A stretch of 64,000 nt of DNA from Syntrophorhabdaceae bacterium (lineage in GTDB: Bacteria; Desulfobacterota; Syntrophorhabdia; Syntrophorhabdales; Syntrophorhabdaceae), in NCBI GenBank assembly GCA_026415675.1, contig JAOAGQ010000038.1, positions 1 to 64,000 on the forward strand. The letters are read 5' to 3'. Positions 36,392 to 43,797 of the stretch are shown here, in pieces. Every line of letters starts with the position of its first letter. Position 1 is the stretch's first letter. Both the position numbers and the translations under genes were made by a program. The notes beneath the pieces are model-generated. The model saw only the letters and a program-made list of their open reading frames with translations. It searched no databases and was not told the origin of the DNA.

Positions 36392-37642
36392 TCAGTATAC
36401 ACCATATTCTTTCGTAAATTCCACCATTGCCTTTACATTTTCTGGTCTTGCATCCTCAAGGCTTGTGGCAGAATCCATGATAAATCCACCACCTTCACCA
36501 ACGATGTCTATCAGTTTTTTACAATAGGCCTTTACATCTTCTGGGGTTCCCGTTGATAGCAGGGAGCCCGGGACGTTTCCCTGGAGACAGACGGTATCGC
36601 CGAGGATTTTTTTGGCCTTGAACATATCGGTTCCCTCGAAGGCGTATATAGCCTTTCCAGGAGGTATATCCTTTATCGTTTCAAGGCGAGAGGTACAATC
36701 CCCTTCCCACAATGGGCACGGTACAAGCCCCTCGTTTATCAATGCAACCATCAACTCCCTCAAGGTTGGCCAGTAGAATTTTTTGAACTGGTCAAGAGAC
36801 ATAAAACCGTCCAAACCTTTATGGATCGGTATAAAGACCCTTGGGTTACCTGAGACCTTTGTGGCATTTACCGCCATTTCGATCATCATAGGTAATATTT
36901 TTTCACAGGCCGCTATCACCTTGTCCGGTCTCCTGTACATATCGAGCATGGAGCCCTTCATTCCCCTGAAATAGTCCCCGAGGGTGTCAAAGGGGGCCTG
37001 GCTAAACCCTCCTGACTGGAGGGGAAAACCTGCCTCTTTTGCCTTCTCCGTGTATGACCTTGCATACTTGGCGATCTCTGCAGATTTCTCTCCTGCTTTT
37101 TTTAAGGCATCGAGGGCATCGATTAACTCAGGGGTACTGAAGGGGGCAAAACCAAAGGGTGTTCCCATCGAGTATGTGATGATATTACGGATGATAGGGA
37201 GTTTCTCAAAACCTTTTAAGGCACCGAAGATCCTCGGCCAGTATCTTCTCAGCATAAAATCCGTTGGATCACTGAGAAACATATCATACTCATCGGCCTT
37301 CATGTACTCCCCTTCGACAAACTGGTAGCTTACATTTGGCCCCAGACCATGGCCTGGCCATTTCAGTTGTTTGTAATCAAGGGCCTCAAGGAGAGGACCC
37401 AGATACATAAGGGCAAAGGGGTTTCTGTCCATGTCCGGTTCGAATTCTATCATGGTTTTCCAGTGGCACTTCCAGAGCTTCTCCGGGTCATACATCACTT
37501 CTTCCATGGTCATATTCGAGTATTTTGCGGCAAAAAATCCGAATTTAGTGAATACCGGGACCCTATCGGGCTTTTTTAACGCTATCGCATCGAGTACCCT
37601 CTTCTCCCTTTCCCTGTATAATTCTTCCGGTGATTTTGCCAT
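36392..37642 (-). CDS. Uroporphyrinogen decarboxylase-family methyltransferase (MtaA/MT-I-like)
   Basis: A 416-residue UroD-superfamily protein beginning in family style (REKRVLDAIALKKPDRVPV). True HemE motifs are not evident. HKGLDGF, WEGDCTSRL and CLQGNVPG in the C-terminal half place His and Cys residues where methylcobamide methyltransferases (MtaA, CmuA, MtbA) bind zinc. Sitting between a corrinoid protein and a pterin methyltransferase, it is best read as the enzyme that demethylates the substrate, or otherwise transfers methyl to or from the corrinoid. The substrate is unknown. It starts one base after the corrinoid gene stop. Confidence 0.82.
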   Translation of the reverse strand: MAKSPEELYREREKRVLDAIALKKPDRVPVFTKFGFFAAKYSNMTMEEVMYDPEKLWKCHWKTMIEFEPDMDRNPFALMYLGPLLEALDYKQLKWPGHGLGPNVSYQFVEGEYMKADEYDMFLSDPTDFMLRRYWPRIFGALKGFEKLPIIRNIITYSMGTPFGFAPFSTPELIDALDALKKAGEKSAEIAKYARSYTEKAKEAGFPLQSGGFSQAPFDTLGDYFRGMKGSMLDMYRRPDKVIAACEKILPMMIEMAVNATKVSGNPRVFIPIHKGLDGFMSLDQFKKFYWPTLRELMVALINEGLVPCPLWEGDCTSRLETIKDIPPGKAIYAFEGTDMFKAKKILGDTVCLQGNVPGSLLSTGTPEDVKAYCKKLIDIVGEGGGFIMDSATSLEDARPENVKAMVEFTKEYGVY

Positions 37643-37643
37643 C

Positions 37644-38273
37644 TCAACCTCCTATCCACTGTCTGCAGAGGTTAACCGCCGCAATCGCATCCTTACCGTA
37701 GGCATCGGCCTTGACATATTTTCTTACCTCATCGTCCATCTGGCCGCCCCCTATCATGATTTTGATGGAGTCTCTAAGGCCTGCCTTTTCCAGTGCCTCT
37801 ACCGTCTGTTTCATCGAATCAAAGGCGAGGGTGAGAAACCCTGAAAGGCCTACCACCTGGGGTTTAAATTCCCTTATCTTCTCTACAAAAGTTTCAACAG
37901 GAACATCGATACCGAGGTCGAGTACCTCGTAGCCTGCAACGTCCACCATGAATGTGACGATATCCTTACCTATATCATGGATATCCCCTGCCACGGTACC
38001 TATCAGAACCTTCCCTTTCTTTACCCCTCCCCCTTCACCTTCGAGAAGGGGCTTAACGATGTCAGAGATGGACCTTAAAATCTCCCCTGCCATCATCAGA
38101 TCCGGTATAAAGTATTCTCCTGTCTCAAACCTTTTACCCACGATTTCCATGGCAGACCTTGCATCATCGAGGATGTCCATGGGGTTTGCCCCTTTTTCGA
38201 TAAGCTCTTTTACAAGGGCTATGGTATTTTCTTCGTCTAAATCTGCCATGAGTTGTACAAGTTTTTCGTTCAT
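37644..38273 (-). CDS. Methyltransferase cognate corrinoid (cobalamin-binding) protein
   Basis: A 209-residue protein of the MtaC/MtbC/MtvC/OdmA type. A four-helix cap domain (about 1-85) is followed by a Rossmann B12 domain with the base-off/His-on motif DIHDIGKDI and VDLG-like VLDLGID, SGFLT and GGGQ. The cobalt-coordinating His is present. It shuttles the methyl group between the two partner enzymes encoded downstream. Two ATGs (38276, 38273) follow GGAGG; the second has better spacing. It lies 43 bases downstream of the dctP-type gene. Confidence 0.93.
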   Translation of the reverse strand: MNEKLVQLMADLDEENTIALVKELIEKGANPMDILDDARSAMEIVGKRFETGEYFIPDLMMAGEILRSISDIVKPLLEGEGGGVKKGKVLIGTVAGDIHDIGKDIVTFMVDVAGYEVLDLGIDVPVETFVEKIREFKPQVVGLSGFLTLAFDSMKQTVEALEKAGLRDSIKIMIGGGQMDDEVRKYVKADAYGKDAIAAVNLCRQWIGG

Positions 38274-38316
38274 CATTGCCTCCAAATTATTTTTCAATTT
38301 TTAAAAAGGGGCGAAG

Positions 38317-39321
38317 TTACTTCCCCTTTGAAAGCAGTTTTTTGAGCTCCGGTCCATACTGGGGGCTCTTCTGTATTACATCCTTCCAGCCCTCTTCATA
38401 GGCCACCCTTAAGAACTTCTCCTTTTCAGCAGGGGGTAAGGTTATAACCTGGATCCCCTCTTTCAAAAGAAGGGGTCTCTCCTCCCTCTGCAGTTCCTCA
38501 AATTTTGCAACAGCCCTCTTTTCGGCCTCTATTGTTGCCTCTGTAAGTATATCCTGCAGTTTCTTTGGTAGTTTCTTCCAAGTGTTAAGGTTTATCATAA
38601 TCGGATTTGGCCCCCGATAAAAGGGGACATCCACTATATACTTCGTATGCTTGTGCCAACCGTAATCCCTTATCCCTACCGTCACCATACAGTATCCGTC
38701 TACAACCTTTCTCTCTAACGCCACATAGAGATCAGTAATGGGGATGACAACAGGATTTCCCCCCAGGCCCTTTACAACCTGCAGATACATAGGGGATACC
38801 CTGATGTTAAAACCTGTTAGATCAGCACTCTTTATAGGCTTTAACATATAGAGATAGAATTTCTGGTCATGACCAAGCCTTCCGAGAAAGTGGATGCCAA
38901 GCCTTTTTTCATGAAGGTCATTCCAGAAGTCCATTACCCCTCTCGCCCTCTCCTCCATGGGTGTAAAATCAGAGAGTTTCATCGCATCGACTTCAGCCAA
39001 AAGGGATACATAGAAGGCATTTGCAGTGTAACATACATCGACCATACCCCTCTGTACTGCCCCAACCTGATCCGGTATCTTCACCGCTTCAGGGCCCCCT
39101 ACCCACTGTATCTTAAGTTCCCCCGGAGCCCTTTTTGCCACGAGTTTTTCAACTTCTTCTACCCAAATCGTAAAAGGTATGTTATCAGGGGCCGTCTTTG
39201 GAAAGGCCGTTACCGCTTTGATCGTAAAGGTCTCTGCTGCATTTACATAACCATGGTTTTGTATCGACGTGATGATCATGATCGATAAGAGAACGATTAG
39301 TCCAATAAAAATTCTCTTCAT
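38317..39321 (-). CDS. dctP: TRAP transporter substrate-binding protein (DctP family)
   Basis: A 334-residue periplasmic receptor: signal peptide (about 1-29, hydrophobic IFIGLIVLLSIMIITS), then the DctP fold with FNIRVSPMYLQVVKGLGGNPVVIP and the substrate-carboxylate arginine in that segment, LYVALERKVVDGY and WKKLPKKLQDIL. The ATG at 39321 is preceded by GGAGGG. An ATG at 39366 would lie at or before the predicted transcription start. No permease is adjacent; instead it heads an operon for corrinoid methyl transfer. Confidence 0.9.
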   Translation of the reverse strand: MKRIFIGLIVLLSIMIITSIQNHGYVNAAETFTIKAVTAFPKTAPDNIPFTIWVEEVEKLVAKRAPGELKIQWVGGPEAVKIPDQVGAVQRGMVDVCYTANAFYVSLLAEVDAMKLSDFTPMEERARGVMDFWNDLHEKRLGIHFLGRLGHDQKFYLYMLKPIKSADLTGFNIRVSPMYLQVVKGLGGNPVVIPITDLYVALERKVVDGYCMVTVGIRDYGWHKHTKYIVDVPFYRGPNPIMINLNTWKKLPKKLQDILTEATIEAEKRAVAKFEELQREERPLLLKEGIQVITLPPAEKEKFLRVAYEEGWKDVIQKSPQYGPELKKLLSKGK

Positions 39322-39370
39322 AACCCTGTCCCTCCTTAATTGTGTCGTTTTTTTAATGCTTTTCATAGTT

Positions 39371-39399
39371 CATATAATATATATAGAACCATAAGTCAA
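39371..39399 (-). promoter_or_regulatory. Promoter of the dctP-corrinoid methyltransferase operon
   Basis: Minus-strand TTGACT (39399-39394), 17-base spacer, TATATG (39376-39371). The predicted start near 39364 supports the downstream ATG at 39321. Confidence 0.65.
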
Positions 39400-39506
39400 T
39401 AAACTTTCGCTTTCCATGATTGATGTCTCCCAAAGGATACATCCCAATTGATTTTATGAGGTTTATAAGTTAAATTGGATGAGTTTTTAATCTATGGAGG
39501 GAAAGG

Positions 39507-40484
39507 ATGAAAAGAGTTTTCAGCGGGATACAGCCAACAGGAGAAATCCACATCGGAAATTATGTCGGTGCGATAAGGAACTGGGTCCATCTGATGGAAG
39601 AGTACGACTGTATCTTCTCTGTGGTTGACTATCATGCGATTACAATAGATTACGAGATATCAGTACTGGGTAAAAGGTGTATAGAGACCGCGATGATACT
39701 GATCGCCAGCGGTCTCTCCCCTGAAAAATGCAACATCTTTATCCAGTCCCATGTACCTGAACATACGGAACTCGCCTGGATATTCAATTGTGTAACCCCT
39801 GTCGGAGACCTCGAAAGGATGACCCAGTTTAAGGAAAAGGCAAAACAACACAGGGGAAATATCAATATGGGGCTTATGGATTACCCCGTATTACAGGCAG
39901 CGGACATACTGATATATAAAGCAGGTTACGTGCCTGTAGGGGAGGACCAGATACAGCATATCGAGCTATCGAGGGAGGTGGCAAGGAAGTTCAATGCCCG
40001 TTTCGGAAGACTATTTCCCGAGCCTGAGGCCATCATGTCTATTGCCCCGAGGATCCTCGGGGTCGATGGGGTTTCAAAGATGTCAAAATCCATGAACAAC
40101 TACATAGGGCTCCTCGAAGACAAAAATATTATATGGGAGAAGCTGAGAACCGCCGTTACCGATGTAAACAGGGTAAGGAGAAGCGACAAGGGAAACCCTG
40201 ACTTATGCAATATCTATACTATCCACAGGGCGTTTTCATCGGAGGATGTACTTCTTGAGATAGACAAAGGATGTAGGAGTGCAGGTATAGGGTGTATCGA
40301 TTGCAAGAAGAAGCTTTTTGAGAATATGATGGTTGAGCTCGATCCCATAAGGGAAAGGGCGATATATTTAAGGGAGAATATCGATTATGTCCATGATGGG
40401 ATAAGAAAAGGGGCGATTAACTGTCGGGCAATTGCAAAGAAGACAATGGAAGAGGTGAGAGAGGCCTTAGGGCTATTGCCTTGA
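39507..40484 (+). CDS. trpS: Tryptophan-tRNA ligase
   Basis: A 325-residue class I aminoacyl-tRNA synthetase. Signature motifs are the HIGH-like HIGNYVGAI near residue 14 and KMSKSMNNYI near 194, with the TrpRS segment DYPVLQAADILIY and EDQIQHIEL. Length fits the bacterial enzyme. GGAGGGAAAGG precedes the ATG. Its TGA stop sits inside the -35 hexamer of the murI promoter. Confidence 0.97.
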   Translation: MKRVFSGIQPTGEIHIGNYVGAIRNWVHLMEEYDCIFSVVDYHAITIDYEISVLGKRCIETAMILIASGLSPEKCNIFIQSHVPEHTELAWIFNCVTPVGDLERMTQFKEKAKQHRGNINMGLMDYPVLQAADILIYKAGYVPVGEDQIQHIELSREVARKFNARFGRLFPEPEAIMSIAPRILGVDGVSKMSKSMNNYIGLLEDKNIIWEKLRTAVTDVNRVRRSDKGNPDLCNIYTIHRAFSSEDVLLEIDKGCRSAGIGCIDCKKKLFENMMVELDPIRERAIYLRENIDYVHDGIRKGAINCRAIAKKTMEEVREALGLLP

Positions 40485-40509
40485 CATTTTGCCATCTCTT
40501 AAATATGCT
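40481..40509 (+). promoter_or_regulatory. Promoter giving a probably leaderless murI transcript
   Basis: Perfect TTGACA (40481-40486), 17-base spacer, TATGCT (40504-40509). Only six bases separate the -10 from the murI ATG at 40516, so the A of ATG is the expected +1. The TGA within the -35 (40482-40484) is the trpS stop codon. Confidence 0.6.
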
Positions 40510-40515
40510 TACTCT

Positions 40516-41340
40516 ATGAAAAGACTCTCCATAGGAATGTTCGATTCTGGTATCGGTGGCCTGACGGTCTTGAAGGAGGTGAAGAGACTCCTCCCCTATG
40601 AGCATATCATCTATCTTGGTGACTCTGCCAGGGTGCCCTACGGTAATAAGTCCCCCCAGACCGTAAAGAGATATGCCCTTGAATCTGCTATCTTTCTACT
40701 CACAAAGGGTATAAAGGCCCTTGTGATTGCATGCAATACATCCTCGGCCATTGCCCTTGAATTTCTCAAGAAGAAGCTCCCCATACCTGTTGTGGGGGTG
40801 ATTCACCCTGCTGCAAGGGAGGCGGCACGCCAGACAAAAAAGAAAAGAATAGGTGTCATCGGAACAAAGGCGACCATAGAGAGTAAGGCATACGAACAGG
40901 CCATCAAAGAGATTGACCCTGAGATAGAGGTCATCTCAAAGGCATGCCCTCTTTTTGTTCCCATCGTTGAGGAAGGGCTTGAGGGTGATGAGATTGCCTT
41001 TTTTGTCGCCGAAAGGTACCTGAAGGGGATAAGGGATTCGGATATCGATGTTCTCGTCATGGGATGTACCCATTACCCTATCATGGAGGCCATGATATCA
41101 AAGGCCCTGCACAGGGATGTCACGATTGTCAATACAGGGAGAGAGACGGCAAAAGAGATCAAGGAGATGCTCTCCTCAGAGGGGATACTCGAGAAAAAGG
41201 GGAGAGGGGGTTGTGAATACTTTGTTACCGACTCCCCCCGGACTTTTGAAATAATGGGGAGTCGTTTTCTCGGAGAACCGATTAAAAAGATCAAATTCCT
41301 GAAAAGTCTCGATTTTAAGGATTACCTTCTCAATCCATGA
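40516..41340 (+). CDS. murI: Glutamate racemase
   Basis: A 274-residue cytosolic enzyme making D-glutamate for peptidoglycan. Both catalytic cysteines are in place (ACNTSSA and MGCTHYP), with the opening IGMFDSGIGGLTVL and YLGDSARVPYG. No Shine-Dalgarno precedes the ATG at 40516; the promoter position suggests leaderless initiation. A TTG at 40489 would be within the promoter and is rejected. It overlaps the priA-like gene by 4 bases (ATGA). Confidence 0.96.
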   Translation: MKRLSIGMFDSGIGGLTVLKEVKRLLPYEHIIYLGDSARVPYGNKSPQTVKRYALESAIFLLTKGIKALVIACNTSSAIALEFLKKKLPIPVVGVIHPAAREAARQTKKKRIGVIGTKATIESKAYEQAIKEIDPEIEVISKACPLFVPIVEEGLEGDEIAFFVAERYLKGIRDSDIDVLVMGCTHYPIMEAMISKALHRDVTIVNTGRETAKEIKEMLSSEGILEKKGRGGCEYFVTDSPRTFEIMGSRFLGEPIKKIKFLKSLDFKDYLLNP

Positions 41341-43310
41341 TCATAAGGGTTGCCCCCTCTCTGCCCACTATGAAGACCTTCTTATACCGTGTACCCGAGG
41401 GATGGGAAAGGTTTCTGGGAAGATTTACAAGGGTGAAAATCCATCTAAGCGGAAGACCCGTTACAGGCTTTGTCCTTTCAGAGGAAAATGAACAGGGGAT
41501 ACACCTAAAATCCATAGAGGAGATAAAGGGGATAGAAGATATATTTCCCCTTTTAGATGGCCCCCTTGGAGAACTCTGTTTATGGGCATCTAAATTTTAT
41601 ATCACCCCTATAGGTATGGTCTTAAAATTTGCCCTCTCCTATGGCCTCGATGTGGAGCCTTATTTAAGGATCAGATCGACCTCTCGAGATTCCCTCCATC
41701 TTGATGGAGCCCTGTTATCAAAGGCCATAAAAGAGAATGGGAGAGAGGGGATTTTAAGGTACTTTTATGACAGAGGGATAGAATTGATAGACATCTTTAC
41801 AGGGGTATCCTTTTTACCCTCTGGAACATCTTCTGAGAAAAGGGGTAGGAATAATAAAAGGTTGCTTTACATAAGTGATTTTAAGGAGAGGATAGAGTTT
41901 TATGCGGCAGAGATAGAAAGGAGGATCGGGCAAAACAGGAACTGTCTGCTCCTTATGCCCGATTATCAGGGGCTCGGTGATTTTTTTTACAATATTTTCC
42001 AAAAAAGATTTAAAGACAGGGTACTATGGTTTGGCTCTAAAGTTCAAAAAAATAAAAGGATGGAGGCATATTTTAAGGCGAGAAAAGGAGGGTATCTGAT
42101 CTTTGGTAATAAAAGCTCCGTCTTTTTACCAGGCATGAAAGAGGGGCTTATTATAGTGGAAAGACCGGAAGATATATTAAAAAATATTGAAGGGTTCCGG
42201 TTTGATGCCACTAAAATAGCGATAGAGAGGTCCTTTCTCGAGGATGTGGACGTAATTTTTGGGAGTATCTCCCCCCCTATTGATGTATTTCAAGAGGGGA
42301 AGGAAGGGGTCTTCGAGATGGTGGATCAAAGAAAGGCCCATAAAAAAAAGCATGAGATTATCATTGACCATATTCCCTCCGGCCAAAGGGGTATGCTCTC
42401 AAAAAGGATAGCCGATGTTATAGAAGAGGCCATAAAGCAAAGAGAAGTCATAGGGATATACACCCCTAAGAAGATATACGGTACCTCTGTGAGATGTATA
42501 CTATGCGAAGAATCAATTCTATGCAGGGGTTGCGGTGCATCTTTGAGCTTTAACAAGGAGAAGAATGTTTTTTTCTGTAAGGCATGTGGTATTGAGTTCG
42601 AAGGTCTTATTAAGTGTCCTGGATGTGGGGGGGAACTTATTTATACACCTTTCCTCGGGGTAGAATCGATAGAGGAACAGCTAAATTCCATGTACAAAGG
42701 GACGGAGGTCTACTCCTGTACAGGAGAGAACCTAAAAAAAACCCTTAAGGCCCTTCAAAAAAAGACTCCCGACAAAGGCGCCATCATCGTAGGCTCCCAG
42801 GCCCTTACAAAGCTATGCGATGTATCTCTTAAAAGGCTTATCCTAATAGGCTGGGAGAGCATCCCCCTCTTTGCTGGTTACAGGGCCTATGAGAGAATGT
42901 TTCAGACTTTACAAAACCTGATCGATGGGACACACCCCGGGATCTTATATTTTTTTATGGAGAGAGAGATGGCGGTAGACCCTTTTCTTTATCTTGACCT
43001 CCACAGCTTTTATGAGAAAGAACTGATGAGGAGAAAATCCGCCCTTTTTCCTCCCTATACGAGGCTTTTTTCCATAGAGATAGAACATCCCTCAGAGAGA
43101 GATGGTCTAAAAAAAGTTGAAAGAATCGTTTCCCTAATAAAGGATAAAGGGTTAGAAGACCTTCTGTCAGGACCCGTTAAGGAGAGATATAAAGGTTACT
43201 ATCGCTGGCGATTTCTCTTAAAGGGAGAGGTTGATAAGCTTTATGATGTTTTCAAATCAATCTACGATATCAAAGGGGTTAAGATAGAGGCGGATCCCCC
43301 CCATGTATGA
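41337..43310 (+). CDS. priA: PriA-like primosomal protein N' lacking helicase ATPase motifs
   Basis: A 657-residue protein aligned with PriA: N-terminal 3'-DNA-binding domain (about 1-105), a helicase-like core, paired zinc-binding cysteines (RCILCEESILCRGCG...FFCKACG...KCPGCGG, about 387-432), then the C-terminal domain with FPPYTRLF. The ATPase motifs are missing: no GxxGSGKT P-loop, the expected DEEH is VERPED, TRSALFAPF appears as NKSSVFLPG, and GSATPS as GSISPP. It should therefore bind forked DNA and load DnaB without unwinding, as proposed for the ATPase-deficient PriA of Actinobacteria and Deinococcus. Translationally coupled to murI. Confidence 0.87.
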   Translation: MIIRVAPSLPTMKTFLYRVPEGWERFLGRFTRVKIHLSGRPVTGFVLSEENEQGIHLKSIEEIKGIEDIFPLLDGPLGELCLWASKFYITPIGMVLKFALSYGLDVEPYLRIRSTSRDSLHLDGALLSKAIKENGREGILRYFYDRGIELIDIFTGVSFLPSGTSSEKRGRNNKRLLYISDFKERIEFYAAEIERRIGQNRNCLLLMPDYQGLGDFFYNIFQKRFKDRVLWFGSKVQKNKRMEAYFKARKGGYLIFGNKSSVFLPGMKEGLIIVERPEDILKNIEGFRFDATKIAIERSFLEDVDVIFGSISPPIDVFQEGKEGVFEMVDQRKAHKKKHEIIIDHIPSGQRGMLSKRIADVIEEAIKQREVIGIYTPKKIYGTSVRCILCEESILCRGCGASLSFNKEKNVFFCKACGIEFEGLIKCPGCGGELIYTPFLGVESIEEQLNSMYKGTEVYSCTGENLKKTLKALQKKTPDKGAIIVGSQALTKLCDVSLKRLILIGWESIPLFAGYRAYERMFQTLQNLIDGTHPGILYFFMEREMAVDPFLYLDLHSFYEKELMRRKSALFPPYTRLFSIEIEHPSERDGLKKVERIVSLIKDKGLEDLLSGPVKERYKGYYRWRFLLKGEVDKLYDVFKSIYDIKGVKIEADPPHV

Positions 43311-43323
43311 GAAGATAAAATAA

Positions 43324-43348
43324 AAAAGGGCGTCAGAGACGCCCTTTT
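43324..43348. terminator. Bidirectional hairpin terminator between priA and the KPA-rich protein gene
   Basis: GGGCGTC (43328-43334) pairs with GACGCCC (43338-43344) around a 3-base loop, flanked by AAAA and TTTT, so it works on both strands between convergent genes. Confidence 0.88.
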
Positions 43349-43364
43349 CTCAATTAAACAATCT

Positions 43365-43655
43365 TTACTTCTTTGCTGGCTCTGCCGGTTTCTCAGGGGC
43401 AGCTGGTTTCTCTGCTGCTGGTTTCTCAGGAGCCTTCTTCTCTTTTGCCGGTTTCTTCTCTTTTGCCGGTTTCTTCTCTTTCTTCGGCTTATCTGCCTTT
43501 GCAGGCTCTGCCTTCTTCTCAGGGGCCGCTGGTTTCTCTGCTGCTACTGCAGGCTTATCCGGAGCTGCCGGTTTTGCCTTTTCCTGGGCGAATGTCGTGG
43601 TGACAAAGGCCACTGTGATCAGTAACGCCAGTCCGAGTAACAGAATCTTTTTCAT
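43365..43655 (-). CDS. Small exported Lys/Pro/Ala-rich low-complexity protein
   Basis: A 96-residue protein: signal peptide (MKKILLLGLALLITVAF..., cut near TTFAQ), then a mature part made almost only of Lys, Pro, Ala and Glu (KPAAP, KEKKPA, EKPA units). It is highly charged and probably unfolded; a periplasmic or wall-associated, polyanion-binding role is only a guess. AAAGGAGGT precedes the ATG. Upstream sit a candidate sigma-54 promoter (43694-43709) and a palindrome (43774-43789), right after the sigma-54 activator gene, so it may be that regulator's target. Confidence 0.8.
   Translation of the reverse strand: MKKILLLGLALLITVAFVTTTFAQEKAKPAAPDKPAVAAEKPAAPEKKAEPAKADKPKKEKKPAKEKKPAKEKKAPEKPAAEKPAAPEKPAEPAKK
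43435..43488. repeat. 18-bp tandem repeat inside the KPA-rich gene
   Basis: Two identical 18-base units (43435-43452, 43453-43470), followed by a third, degenerate copy (43471-43488). On the coding strand they encode KPAKEK-type hexapeptides, so the protein can change length by whole repeats without frameshift. Confidence 0.8.
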
Positions 43656-43693
43656 TTAACTACCTCCTTTTAAATTAGTTTTATATATCTTGT

Positions 43694-43709
43694 TGCACTT
43701 TTTATGCCA
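43694..43709 (-). promoter_or_regulatory. Candidate sigma-54 promoter of the KPA-rich protein gene
   Basis: Minus-strand TGGCAT-N5-GTGCA against consensus TGGCAC-N5-TTGC(A/T), with the essential GG and GC at standard spacing. Predicted start about 28 bases before the ATG at 43655. No sigma-70 pair is evident here. Confidence 0.5.
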
Positions 43710-43773
43710 TATTTACAATTCAAGATATATCCATATGATAGAGCACATAGGGGATAAAAAGGGGGGGATAATA

Positions 43774-43789
43774 TTCGTTAATTGACGAA
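43774..43789. promoter_or_regulatory. 16-bp palindrome, possible NtrC-type activator site
   Basis: TTCGT-N6-ACGAA, with inner bases symmetric apart from one pair. It is centred about 100 bases upstream of the predicted sigma-54 transcription start, the usual position for an enhancer-binding protein site. Confidence 0.4.
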
Positions 43790-43797
43790 AACATATC

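Noticed and set aside
36392-37642. Heme-pathway uroporphyrinogen decarboxylase (hemE)
   Set aside because: The operon context is corrinoid methyl transfer, and the N-terminal HemE arginine motif is not evident.
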